Source: Rhodocyclaceae bacterium (GTDB lineage Bacteria; Pseudomonadota; Gammaproteobacteria; Burkholderiales; Rhodocyclaceae). From it: a stretch of 33,930 bases of DNA. The stretch covers positions 1 through 33,930 of the forward strand of contig JAQTZQ010000023.1 of NCBI GenBank assembly GCA_028687645.1, written 5' to 3'. The notes beneath the pieces were generated by a model. The model worked only from the letters and a program-made list of their open reading frames with translations, was not told the origin of the DNA and made no database searches. Of the stretch, positions 8,755 to 15,560 are shown in pieces. The position numbers and the translations under genes are program-made. The stretch's first letter is position 1. The number at the start of each line of letters is the position of its first letter.

Positions 8755-9300
8755 TTAGGGCCGCTTACCGGCCAGACGACGGAAAAACCCACGCCGCGTG
8801 ACGGGCGGTTTTTCGGTATTGATTTCATCCACTACCGGCGGCTCGGCGAGCGGGGTAAAAACCGACTTCATGGCATCGACCGCCGCCTGACGCGCTGCCG
8901 ACATATCCGGCAAATTGCTGACCGGCGCTATCAATGGGCAATATTGATAAGGGCCAATATCGGGATCGTCGTCGGCGATGAATTGCAAGGCGCCGCAGGG
9001 CAACGCAAGGTAGCGCCGTTCGCCAGCCGGAATGTCGCCCCACAGTTTGCCGCCGCCGGAAATCAGCAGCAGATTGAGGAACCACGGGGTAATCACGACG
9101 CCGATCCAGTCACCTTCATGGCGCATGAAACCGATGGCATCGACCTGCAAATTGGCATTCACAAAGGGCAGATCGTGCATGCGCGTTTCCCAGACGTGCT
9201 GGTAATGCGCTTTGAGAAAGCTGCTTGGGTCGTCCGCGCGCGGCTCCGCGGGGCGAATCGGCGGGGGTTGCAGAGCGGGCTGGCGGATGCGTTCAGTCAT
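8755..9300 (-). CDS. hybE: HybE/HupJ/HoxT-type hydrogenase assembly chaperone
   Basis: About 181 aa from the start MTERIRQPAL. The region VNANLQVDAIGF followed by WIGVVITPWFLNLLLISG is characteristic of the HybE/HupJ/HoxT family, which helps keep small and large subunits apart or correctly assembled before Tat export. The chosen ATG overlaps the end of hybG by 8 bases; the longer frame beginning 18 codons upstream would overlap much more. The C-terminus is basic (TRRGFFRRLAGKRP). No rubredoxin CxxC pair is present, so it is not HoxR/HupI. Eighteen bases separate it from hypC. Confidence 0.85.
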   Translation of the reverse strand: MTERIRQPALQPPPIRPAEPRADDPSSFLKAHYQHVWETRMHDLPFVNANLQVDAIGFMRHEGDWIGVVITPWFLNLLLISGGGKLWGDIPAGERRYLALPCGALQFIADDDPDIGPYQYCPLIAPVSNLPDMSAARQAAVDAMKSVFTPLAEPPVVDEINTEKPPVTRRGFFRRLAGKRP

Positions 9301-9574
9301 GGCGTCCGGGCAGCATATCCTGAAAGTGCTGCGCCGGATCGTAGTCGTCTTCAAGCGAGGCGGCGAGCGCGCTCAAGGCATCTTCAATCAGCTGGCGCTG
9401 ATCATCCTCGATTACCTCCTTGGCCAAACCCATTGAGGTCAATACCCAGGTGCCGACCGGCTGCGCGCCGAGCAGCATCATGTTGATCTGCTCGCGCTGG
9501 CCGTCGCGTTCGACCCAGGCAAAATCGCCTTCACCCTCCCAGGCCACGACTTGTTTGGGCACGGAAAGACACAT
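9293..9574 (-). CDS. hybG: HybG/HupF/HoxL, HypC-like chaperone dedicated to the uptake hydrogenase
   Basis: A 93-aa HypC paralogue starting MCLSVPKQVV, with the invariant Cys2 and a longer acidic C-terminal tail (EDDYDPAQHF) than the general HypC. HupF/HoxL/HybG members bind the large-subunit precursor during maturation, and HupF is also thought to protect it at higher O2. The start overlaps the hybD stop as TGATG. Having both this gene and hypC is usual for Hup/Hox/Hyb loci. Confidence 0.9.
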   Translation of the reverse strand: MCLSVPKQVVAWEGEGDFAWVERDGQREQINMMLLGAQPVGTWVLTSMGLAKEVIEDDQRQLIEDALSALAASLEDDYDPAQHFQDMLPGRHD

Positions 9575-10053
9575 CAGGAACGCGCCTCAACGGTGATGCC
9601 AAGCGCCTTGAGTTCGGCGATGGTCGTTGCCAGCAACTCCGGCACGCGAGCGGCAACTTCCGGCGTCAACTCCATGCCGAGCGACATGGAGGCCGGCTGG
9701 ATGCCGATAATGACCGTCGTTTTTGGCGCCGTGTCGGTCAATTCGAGACTGGCCAGCACATCGGAAAGACTGATTTGGTGCGGCGACAGCTTGGTCTTGA
9801 AAAACACCGGCACCTGATCGCCTCGCAATAAAATCGGCGTTGCTGGCGGTTGACCGTGACGAACGCAATCAACGACGATCAAGCCATCCAAATCTTCAAG
9901 CTGATCGAGCATTTCCATGCCACAAGTACCGCCGTCAATGATTTCGACCTCCGGCGGCACGATGTATTCCGCCTCCAGCTTTTCAACGACGCGCACCCCG
10001 ACACCCTCATCAGAGAGCAGGATATTGCCGATACCTAGAACAACGATTCTCAT
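9574..10053 (-). CDS. hybD: HybD/HupD/HoxM, hydrogenase large-subunit endopeptidase
   Basis: A 159-aa M52-family maturation protease. The nickel-sensing residues are seen at the expected places: Glu16 (SDEGVG), Asp62 (VVDC) and His92 (LSPHQIS). It cuts the C-terminal peptide of the HybC precursor after nickel insertion. In this window its substrate should be HybC, which carries a 15-residue tail after DPCLACAVH, and not HoxC, which ends at that His. It is the first gene after a strong terminator-like hairpin (10062-10093), which may lower its expression relative to hybOABC. Confidence 0.95.
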   Translation of the reverse strand: MRIVVLGIGNILLSDEGVGVRVVEKLEAEYIVPPEVEIIDGGTCGMEMLDQLEDLDGLIVVDCVRHGQPPATPILLRGDQVPVFFKTKLSPHQISLSDVLASLELTDTAPKTTVIIGIQPASMSLGMELTPEVAARVPELLATTIAELKALGITVEARS

Positions 10054-10061
10054 AGTTCACC

Positions 10062-10093
10062 AAAAAAATGGGGCGCGAGTAGTGTCGCGCCCC
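10062..10093 (-). terminator. Intrinsic terminator or attenuator between hybC and hybD
   Basis: A perfect 9-bp GC-rich stem (GGGGCGCGA / TCGCGCCCC, 10070-10078 with 10085-10093) and a 6-base loop, followed on the minus strand by A and seven T residues. This is the classical form of a Rho-independent terminator, placed inside the operon directly after the structural genes. Confidence 0.85.
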
Positions 10094-10118
10094 GAACGAC
10101 AGAACGACTTGCTTTAGA

Positions 10119-11831
10119 TCAAACAGCCCGCACAGTGACGACCGGATTATTCTCCTGATCCACCACATGCACGGCGCAAGCCAGGCAGGGGTCGAAGGAA
10201 TGCACGGTGCGCAATACCTCCAGCGGCTTCTCGGGATCAGCCACCGGGTTACCGAGCAGGCAGGCCTCGTAAGCGCCTGGCTCGTTTTTCTCGTTACGCG
10301 GCGCGGCATTCCAGGTCGTCGGCACGACGCACTGATAGTTCTTGATCACCCCGGATTCGATCACCACCCAGTGCGAGAGCACGCCGCGCGGCGCTTCGTG
10401 GAAACCGACCCCCATCTGCTCGCCCTTGGGGAAGGTCGGCTTGTTGAAGGTTTTCATGTCACCCTTGCCCATGTTGGCGAGCAGCAAATCCCATTGCTTC
10501 ATCAACTCGTCCGACTGCACGGCGCAACCGACGGCGCGTGCTGCGTGGCGGCCTATGGTCGAATGTAGCGCATCCAGCCCGACTTTGGCACCGGCAATCG
10601 TAGACACCAGATCGAGCGCTGCCGTGGCATATTTTTTGGTCGGCTCATGACCGGCAGCCAGCATGTTGAGCACACGCGGCAGCGGGCCAACCTGCATCGG
10701 CTTGCCGTAGAAAGTGGGCGACTTCAGCCAGCTGTATTTACCGTCATCCTGGAAATCGGTGTAATTCGGCGTCGTTTCGCCCTTGTACGGATGCAGCGAT
10801 TTGTCGTTGCCACCGCTGTAGTTGTACCAGGAATGGGTGACCGCCTCAGAAACGCCATCGAGGAAGAACTTGTCGTTAAAGCTGGTGATCGGCTTGTGAC
10901 TTTCGATCTTGCCGCCTTCGATGTAGCCGCCGGGCAGCGCAAACACAGTGCCTTTGCCGTCGAGCGGAATATCCGGCACGCTCAGGTAATCGGTAATGCC
11001 GCGTCCGTACTTGGTCCAGTCGGCGTAGAAACCGCCAATCGCTGCCACATCAATCAGGTAGACATTCTTGACGAAGTCGTCGAGCTTGATCATCCACTCC
11101 TTGACCGCCAGCAAACGCTCCATGGTCAGCACCGATTGCGAGTCGAGCGACAGCGCATTGGCCACGCCACCGACTGCGACGTTCTGGATGTGCGGCGATT
11201 TGGAGCCGAGGATGGAAACGATCTTGTTCGCGTAGCGCTGCACTTCCAGCGCCTGCAGATAGTGGGCAACCGCCATCAAATTAACTTCCGGCGACAGCTT
11301 CATCGCCGGGTGGCCCCAGTAACCGTTGGTGAAAATACCCAGTTGGCCGGTACCAACGAAGCCCTTGATCCTGTCCTGCACCTTGGTGAATTCAGCCTTG
11401 CTGTTGCCGTTCCAGTTGGACAAACTCTGCGCCAGGCTGGCTGCCTTGCCCGGATCAGCTTTCAACGCCGAAACAACGTCCACCCAGTCGAGCGCCGACA
11501 GGTGGTAGAAATGCACGATGTGGTCGTGAATGCCGTGCGCCAGCATGATCATGTTGCGGATGTACTGGGCGTTGATCGGGATTTCCAGTTGCAGCGCATT
11601 CTCGACGGCACGCACCGAGGCCATCGCATGCACCGTGGTGCACACGCCGCAGATGCGCTGGGTAATCGCCCAGGCATCGCGCGGATCGCGGCCGATCAAG
11701 ATGTTCTCGACCCCGCGCCACATCTGGCCCGAGGCCCAGGCTTTTTTGACATGACCGGCTTCAACTTCAACATCGACGCGCAGGTGGCCTTCAATACGGG
11801 TGACCGGATCAATCGTTACTCTTTTGGACAT
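10119..11831 (-). CDS. hybC: HybC/HoxG-type uptake [NiFe]-hydrogenase large subunit
   Basis: Catalytic nickel subunit (570 aa) oxidising H2 at the periplasmic side. The N-terminal motif is RICGVCTTVH (C61, C64, H68). The C-terminal motif is DPCLACAVH (C549, C552, H555), followed by a 15-residue extension (556-570) that HybD should remove. The resemblance to E. coli HybC and the neighbouring hybA/hybB place it in the Hyd-2-like group (1c). The start has a good ribosome-binding site (AGGAG, about 7 bases upstream). The protein has no signal of its own and is exported bound to HybO. The antisense open frame over 10647-11906 is a codon-usage shadow. Confidence 0.97.
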   Translation of the reverse strand: MSKRVTIDPVTRIEGHLRVDVEVEAGHVKKAWASGQMWRGVENILIGRDPRDAWAITQRICGVCTTVHAMASVRAVENALQLEIPINAQYIRNMIMLAHGIHDHIVHFYHLSALDWVDVVSALKADPGKAASLAQSLSNWNGNSKAEFTKVQDRIKGFVGTGQLGIFTNGYWGHPAMKLSPEVNLMAVAHYLQALEVQRYANKIVSILGSKSPHIQNVAVGGVANALSLDSQSVLTMERLLAVKEWMIKLDDFVKNVYLIDVAAIGGFYADWTKYGRGITDYLSVPDIPLDGKGTVFALPGGYIEGGKIESHKPITSFNDKFFLDGVSEAVTHSWYNYSGGNDKSLHPYKGETTPNYTDFQDDGKYSWLKSPTFYGKPMQVGPLPRVLNMLAAGHEPTKKYATAALDLVSTIAGAKVGLDALHSTIGRHAARAVGCAVQSDELMKQWDLLLANMGKGDMKTFNKPTFPKGEQMGVGFHEAPRGVLSHWVVIESGVIKNYQCVVPTTWNAAPRNEKNEPGAYEACLLGNPVADPEKPLEVLRTVHSFDPCLACAVHVVDQENNPVVTVRAV

Positions 11832-11853
11832 ATTTTTCTCCTAAGCCTCGAAT

Positions 11854-13026
11854 TCAGTGGGCCGCCTGGGCTTCTTCGCGCGGTAGCACGGGGAAGCGAC
11901 GGGTGATGATGATGTAAGCCAGTATCTCGATTGCGAACATGCCGATGGTGACCAGCATCTCCGCAATGGAGGGGAAATAGTTCCAGCCGTGGTCAACGCC
12001 GAGACCGGTGTCGTAGCCGATCAGGAAGCCATTGATCCGCATCAGGATGCCGCCCATCATGATCGAGCAGCCTGCAAGGAAGAGCATTGCCGGGTTGCGC
12101 CGCGCGCCTTGCGAGCCGATCAGCAGGAAGGGCATCAGGAAGCAGCCAATTTCCAGCCAGAAGAAAAACGCTTCCAGACTGGGCGCAAAGGCATGGCCGA
12201 GGGCGCCACGGACGATCAGATCGCCAGCGCGCAGAGCGACGAAAACGGCGAGCACACCAAGCATGACCTTGGCCATCGGTTGCAACAGATGCATTTCGAT
12301 TTGGCGGCGATAGGCGGCTGCGGTGACGCAGGATTCAAAGAGCACGATGCCGTAGCCAATCGTGATTGCCGAGAGCAGATAAAGCAGCGGAACAATCGGC
12401 GTCTGCCACAAGGGATTGACCTGCGGGCCCATGACGACGAGCAGCGTTCCGAGGGAGGACTGGTGCATCATCGGCAACAGGGTGCCGAGCGCGATGAAGA
12501 AGAACAGCACCTTTTCCAGCTTCTGCTTTTGCACCTTCATGCCCCACTTTTCCATGAAGACCGGCGAAAACTCGATCCACATGACGATGATGTAGGCCGA
12601 GATGCAGAGCGCCACCTCGAACATGACTGAATTGGGGTTGGCGTAAGTCGGCCACAGAATGTGCCAGAAATTCCACCAGCGACCGAGGTCGAACAGCACC
12701 CCGACACCAGCCAGCGTGTAGCCAAACAGACTGGCCAGCAAAGCCGGACGAACCAGCGGGTGGTATTGCCCCTTGTTGAAGATATAGACCAGCATCGCCA
12801 CCGAGAAACCACCACAAGCGAAGGCTGAGCCGATAACGACGTCAACCACGACCCAGATGCCCCAAGGGTAGCCATCATTGAGGTTGGTGACCGCCCCGAG
12901 ACCGAAGATGAAGCGGACGATCAGGATGGCAAACATCACCGCAACCAGAATGCCGAGAATGAAGGTAGCGGTGTTGAACAGCTTGCCGCCCACCGGTTCC
13001 GGGGCGGCGTGAGAATGAACACTCAT
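11854..13026 (-). CDS. hybB: HybB, NrfD-family membrane subunit
   Basis: Integral membrane protein (390 aa) of the NrfD/PsrC/HybB family with about ten hydrophobic segments. It lacks the haem ligands of HupC/HoxZ-type cytochrome b. It should take electrons from HybA and pass them to the quinone pool. Family-like stretches include NDGYPWGIWVVVDVV near the N-terminus and LFDLGRWWNFWHILWP in the middle. The start overlaps the hybA stop (ATGA), with an AGGAGG-like site just upstream that sits beside a strong 12-bp palindrome (13049-13074). Its presence in place of hoxZ/hupC sets this enzyme apart from the Ralstonia membrane-bound hydrogenase. Confidence 0.95.
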   Translation of the reverse strand: MSVHSHAAPEPVGGKLFNTATFILGILVAVMFAILIVRFIFGLGAVTNLNDGYPWGIWVVVDVVIGSAFACGGFSVAMLVYIFNKGQYHPLVRPALLASLFGYTLAGVGVLFDLGRWWNFWHILWPTYANPNSVMFEVALCISAYIIVMWIEFSPVFMEKWGMKVQKQKLEKVLFFFIALGTLLPMMHQSSLGTLLVVMGPQVNPLWQTPIVPLLYLLSAITIGYGIVLFESCVTAAAYRRQIEMHLLQPMAKVMLGVLAVFVALRAGDLIVRGALGHAFAPSLEAFFFWLEIGCFLMPFLLIGSQGARRNPAMLFLAGCSIMMGGILMRINGFLIGYDTGLGVDHGWNYFPSIAEMLVTIGMFAIEILAYIIITRRFPVLPREEAQAAH

Positions 13027-14105
13027 GATTTTCCTCCTGCTTTCTGCGCCCCTCCCCCGCTGGCGGGGGAGGGGCTGAGGGAGAGGGCCGCCTTGTCGTC
13101 AGCCACAACATTGCGCTTGGCGACCCAGGTCAGTCCTGCCAAAACGGCAATCGGCATAATCAGACCACCATAAAGACTGTGCTGAATGGTTTCCGAAGTC
13201 GCTGCCGAAGATTTCGGCGGCAAATTCGGCATGCCAACTTTTTCAAAATTGACCGCCGACAGCTTGAGCACCTGCGTGCCGCCGTATTCCTTCTCGCCAT
13301 AAACGTGTTGCAGGTAATTACCGACCTGCGCCTCGTAGCTTTGGTCGAGCAAGCCCTTCCACTTGGCTGCCTGCTCCGGCGTTTCATTCTGGGCCGGCAG
13401 TCGACCGCGTGGCATGGTTGCCCAGTCACCCGGCTTCAAGGCCAGACGGCGTTTGGCTTCGGCCAGCAAATCCTCGGTGCGACCAAAGAGCGTCGCGCCG
13501 GTTGGGCAGACTTCGGCGCAGGCCGAGTAATGACCTTCATCATGGCGATGACGGCACAGCTCACACTTGCCGATCTTGCCGGTTGGCGAGTCATATTGAT
13601 ATTTTGGAATACCGAACGGGCAGGCGGCAACGCAATAACGGCAGCCGATACAGGCATCGGCGTCGTAACCAACCACACCCGTCACCGGATCCTTGAACAT
13701 TGCCGTCACCGGGCAGGCCGACACGCAGGATGGATCAGCGCAATGCATGCACGAAGTCTTCATGAAGGAGAAGCCGTTGAGCTCGCTGTCCTTCTGTTCC
13801 ATCGTCCCGTTGCGGTACATCTTGATCAGGTTGAAAGTGTGGCCGCTGGTATCGAGTGGCGTATCCCACAACTTGTCCATCGCATTGAATTCAGCCGGGT
13901 TGTCGTTGGCCTGTTTGCAGGCCGCAACGCAAGCCTGGCAGCCAACGCAGAGCGTCGCATCGTAAAGCAGGCCGAGACCTTCCGGCGGGCGTTGCAGCGT
14001 GTCGCGGGCGCAGGCTTGCTGCGGCGCTACGCTGGCCGCGACCGCACCGCTCGCGGCGAGGACGCCTTTGAGGAAGTTGCGGCGCGAAGTTTTTTCGAGT
14101 GCCAT
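13023..14105 (-). CDS. hybA: HybA, Tat-exported four-cluster ferredoxin subunit
   Basis: About 360 aa from the start MALEKTSRRNFLKG, which gives a clean twin-arginine signal (RR at 8-9); the open frame upstream lies in hybO. Four cysteine groups for [4Fe-4S] clusters follow in order: CVGCQACVAACK, CMHC..CVSACP, CIGCRYCVAACP and CELC..CAEVCP. Near the C-terminus a hydrophobic segment (GGLIMPIAVLAGLTWVA) should anchor it in the membrane. It links HybO to HybB. The last 20 or so codons (ALSLSPSPASGGG...) are translated from a palindromic intergenic repeat, so the native C-terminus seems to have been extended or replaced. It begins one base after the hybO stop. Confidence 0.95.
   Translation of the reverse strand: MALEKTSRRNFLKGVLAASGAVAASVAPQQACARDTLQRPPEGLGLLYDATLCVGCQACVAACKQANDNPAEFNAMDKLWDTPLDTSGHTFNLIKMYRNGTMEQKDSELNGFSFMKTSCMHCADPSCVSACPVTAMFKDPVTGVVGYDADACIGCRYCVAACPFGIPKYQYDSPTGKIGKCELCRHRHDEGHYSACAEVCPTGATLFGRTEDLLAEAKRRLALKPGDWATMPRGRLPAQNETPEQAAKWKGLLDQSYEAQVGNYLQHVYGEKEYGGTQVLKLSAVNFEKVGMPNLPPKSSAATSETIQHSLYGGLIMPIAVLAGLTWVAKRNVVADDKAALSLSPSPASGGGAQKAGGKS
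13047..13087. repeat. Palindromic repeat read as the end of hybA
   Basis: A perfect 12-bp stem (CCCCTCCCCCGC / GCGGGGGAGGGG, 13049-13060 with 13063-13074) separated by two bases, followed by a CTGAGGGAGAGGG tail. It is the same type as the repeat at 7289-7336. It lies about 23 bases upstream of the hybB start on the mRNA, so it could affect ribosome transit or hybB initiation. Confidence 0.8.
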
Positions 14106-14106
14106 C

Positions 14107-15291
14107 TCAAACCTCCGTGGTTTCGTTGGCTTTTTGTCCCTTGTTTTTCGCCTGTTCGAGTTCTTCAGCCTTGTGCGACAAGCCCAAATTTTTCGCCACC
14201 ATCGCCCCGGCACCGGCGGCAGCGCCGGCAACGGCAGCCAGCACGGCAGCGGAACCAAGCGAACTGCCAACGCCTTTTTCCTCGACAATGCGCGGCAGGA
14301 AAACGCTGGGCTCAATGTTCTTCATCTTGGCCATGGCGTGAATCGGCTTCTCGAAACCCACCCCTTGCTCGGTACAGCCGATGCACGGGTGGCCGCAACC
14401 GACCGGCCAGGTACCACCGCCCGCGTCGCCGAACATAACGGTCGGGCAGTTGGCGTAGGTTTCCGGTCCTTTGCAGCCAAGCTTGTAAAGGCAGTAGCCT
14501 TTGCGGTGGCCTTCATCGCCAAAATCCATGGCAAAGCGGCCGGCATCGAAATGCGCCCGGCGCTCGCAGTTTTCATGAACCAGGCGCGAGTAGGCAAATT
14601 TTGGCCGCCCCAACTGGTCTAGCGCAGGCAAGGAGCCAAAAGTCAGGAAGTGCACCACCGTGGACATGAAGTTGTACGGATTGGGCGGGCAACCAGGGAT
14701 GGTGACGACCGGCCTCTTGAGCACCGAGGCAACGCCTGACGAGCCGGTTGGATTGATCCCCGTCGAGGGCATGCCGCCCCACGAGGAGCAGGAGCCAATG
14801 GCGATGATCGCCGCCGCATCCGCCGCACATTCCTTGAGCAATTCGATGGCCGTCTTGCCACCGATCTTGCAGTAAATGCCGCCATCCTTGGTCGGAATCG
14901 CGCCCTCGACGACGAGGATGTATTTGCCCTTGTTTTCTTCCATCGCCGTCTTGCGCGCGGCCTCCACCTGATGGCCGGCGGCGGCAAACAGCGTCTCGTG
15001 ATAATCGAGCGAAATGACGTCGAGAATCAGCTTCTCCAGCGTCGGATGCTCGGCGCGCAGCATGGATTCAGTGCACCCTGTGCATTCCTGAAAATGCAGC
15101 CAGATCACACTCGGCCGCTTCTTGGTAGCGATGGCTTCGGCGACCGCCGCGTCGGCACCTTGCGGCAAGCCGAGCGAGGTAGCAATCGCTGCGCAAAATT
15201 GTAAAAACTCGCGCCGCGACATACCGAGGCGCTCGGCTGTTTCCTCGACGCGATGGTCGGTTTCCAGCGAAATCAGATCTTGGTTGGCCAT
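14107..15291 (-). CDS. hybO: HybO/HoxK-type uptake hydrogenase small subunit
   Basis: Iron-sulfur small subunit (394 aa from MANQDLISLE). The Tat motif SRREFLQF (R26, R27) precedes a hydrophobic stretch and will carry the folded HybOC dimer across the membrane. Cluster ligands are seen in order: CTGCTES (C70, C73), GSCSSWGG, GCPPNP, the HENC region, CLYKLGCKG, and CGHPCIGC. The residue between the first two cysteines is Gly, not the extra Cys of O2-tolerant enzymes, so a standard proximal cluster is expected. The C-terminal segment (AAVLAAVAGAAAGAGAMVA) is a membrane anchor. It is the first gene of the long operon and follows a sigma54-type promoter by about 75 bases. Confidence 0.97.
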   Translation of the reverse strand: MANQDLISLETDHRVEETAERLGMSRREFLQFCAAIATSLGLPQGADAAVAEAIATKKRPSVIWLHFQECTGCTESMLRAEHPTLEKLILDVISLDYHETLFAAAGHQVEAARKTAMEENKGKYILVVEGAIPTKDGGIYCKIGGKTAIELLKECAADAAAIIAIGSCSSWGGMPSTGINPTGSSGVASVLKRPVVTIPGCPPNPYNFMSTVVHFLTFGSLPALDQLGRPKFAYSRLVHENCERRAHFDAGRFAMDFGDEGHRKGYCLYKLGCKGPETYANCPTVMFGDAGGGTWPVGCGHPCIGCTEQGVGFEKPIHAMAKMKNIEPSVFLPRIVEEKGVGSSLGSAAVLAAVAGAAAGAGAMVAKNLGLSHKAEELEQAKNKGQKANETTEV

Positions 15292-15378
15292 TAATTTCCC
15301 CTTTATTCTCAGATCGGCAACGAGCCGACACTCTGTCTCAGTTGAGTGCTTGGCGTTCTTTATGTTGGCAATCTCTAT

Positions 15379-15394
15379 GGCAAGAGGCATGCCA
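15379..15394 (-). promoter_or_regulatory. Sigma54 (-24/-12) promoter of the hyb-hyp-hox operon
   Basis: On the minus strand the sequence TGGCATGCCTCTTGCC matches the sigma54 pattern TGGCAYR-N4-TTGC with the correct spacing of the GG and GC dinucleotides. Transcription would begin near 15368, giving a leader of about 77 bases before hybO. The operon encodes HoxA, an activator with the GAFTGA sigma54-contact loop. Confidence 0.85.
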
Positions 15395-15412
15395 TAAAAC
15401 AAAACCGATAAA

Positions 15413-15425
15413 TTTCAATCGGTTA
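15413..15425 (+). promoter_or_regulatory. Possible IHF site upstream of the sigma54 promoter
   Basis: TTTCAATCGGTTA matches the IHF consensus WATCAANNNNTTR at all defined positions but one. It lies about 45-57 bases upstream of the predicted start, where IHF usually bends DNA for sigma54 activators. Such matches are common by chance. Confidence 0.45.
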
Positions 15426-15488
15426 GGAATAATCCGAAGTAGCAAGAAGGGGAATTTAGCGAAAGCGACTTTGCAGGTGGAATCGCAA

Positions 15489-15509
15489 GGTGATCAGTTG
15501 CTAATCACC
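15489..15509. promoter_or_regulatory. Inverted repeat, candidate HoxA enhancer
   Basis: GGTGAT and ATCACC separated by nine bases, centred about 130 bases upstream of the predicted sigma54 start. Position and dyad form suit an NtrC-family activator site. There is no independent copy in the window to compare with, so the link to HoxA is inference. Confidence 0.4.
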
Positions 15510-15560
15510 CGAAGGAACTAGGTCTTATTGGGGGGGCAGGGTTAAGACAAGCCGGAGAAG

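Noticed and set aside
10647-11906. 419-aa open frame on the plus strand opposite hybC
   Set aside because: It is antisense to a clear hydrogenase large subunit, has arginine/histidine-rich shadow composition and no recognisable domain; it arises from the GC-rich codon pattern.
13179-14438. 419-aa open frame on the plus strand opposite hybA
   Set aside because: Shadow of hybA and hybO; no domain, no ribosome-binding site, and composition typical of an antisense frame.
15052-15090. Extra cysteines for an O2-tolerant proximal cluster in HybO
   Set aside because: The residue between the first two cluster cysteines is Gly (CTGC), as in standard enzymes, so the O2-tolerant type was not called.
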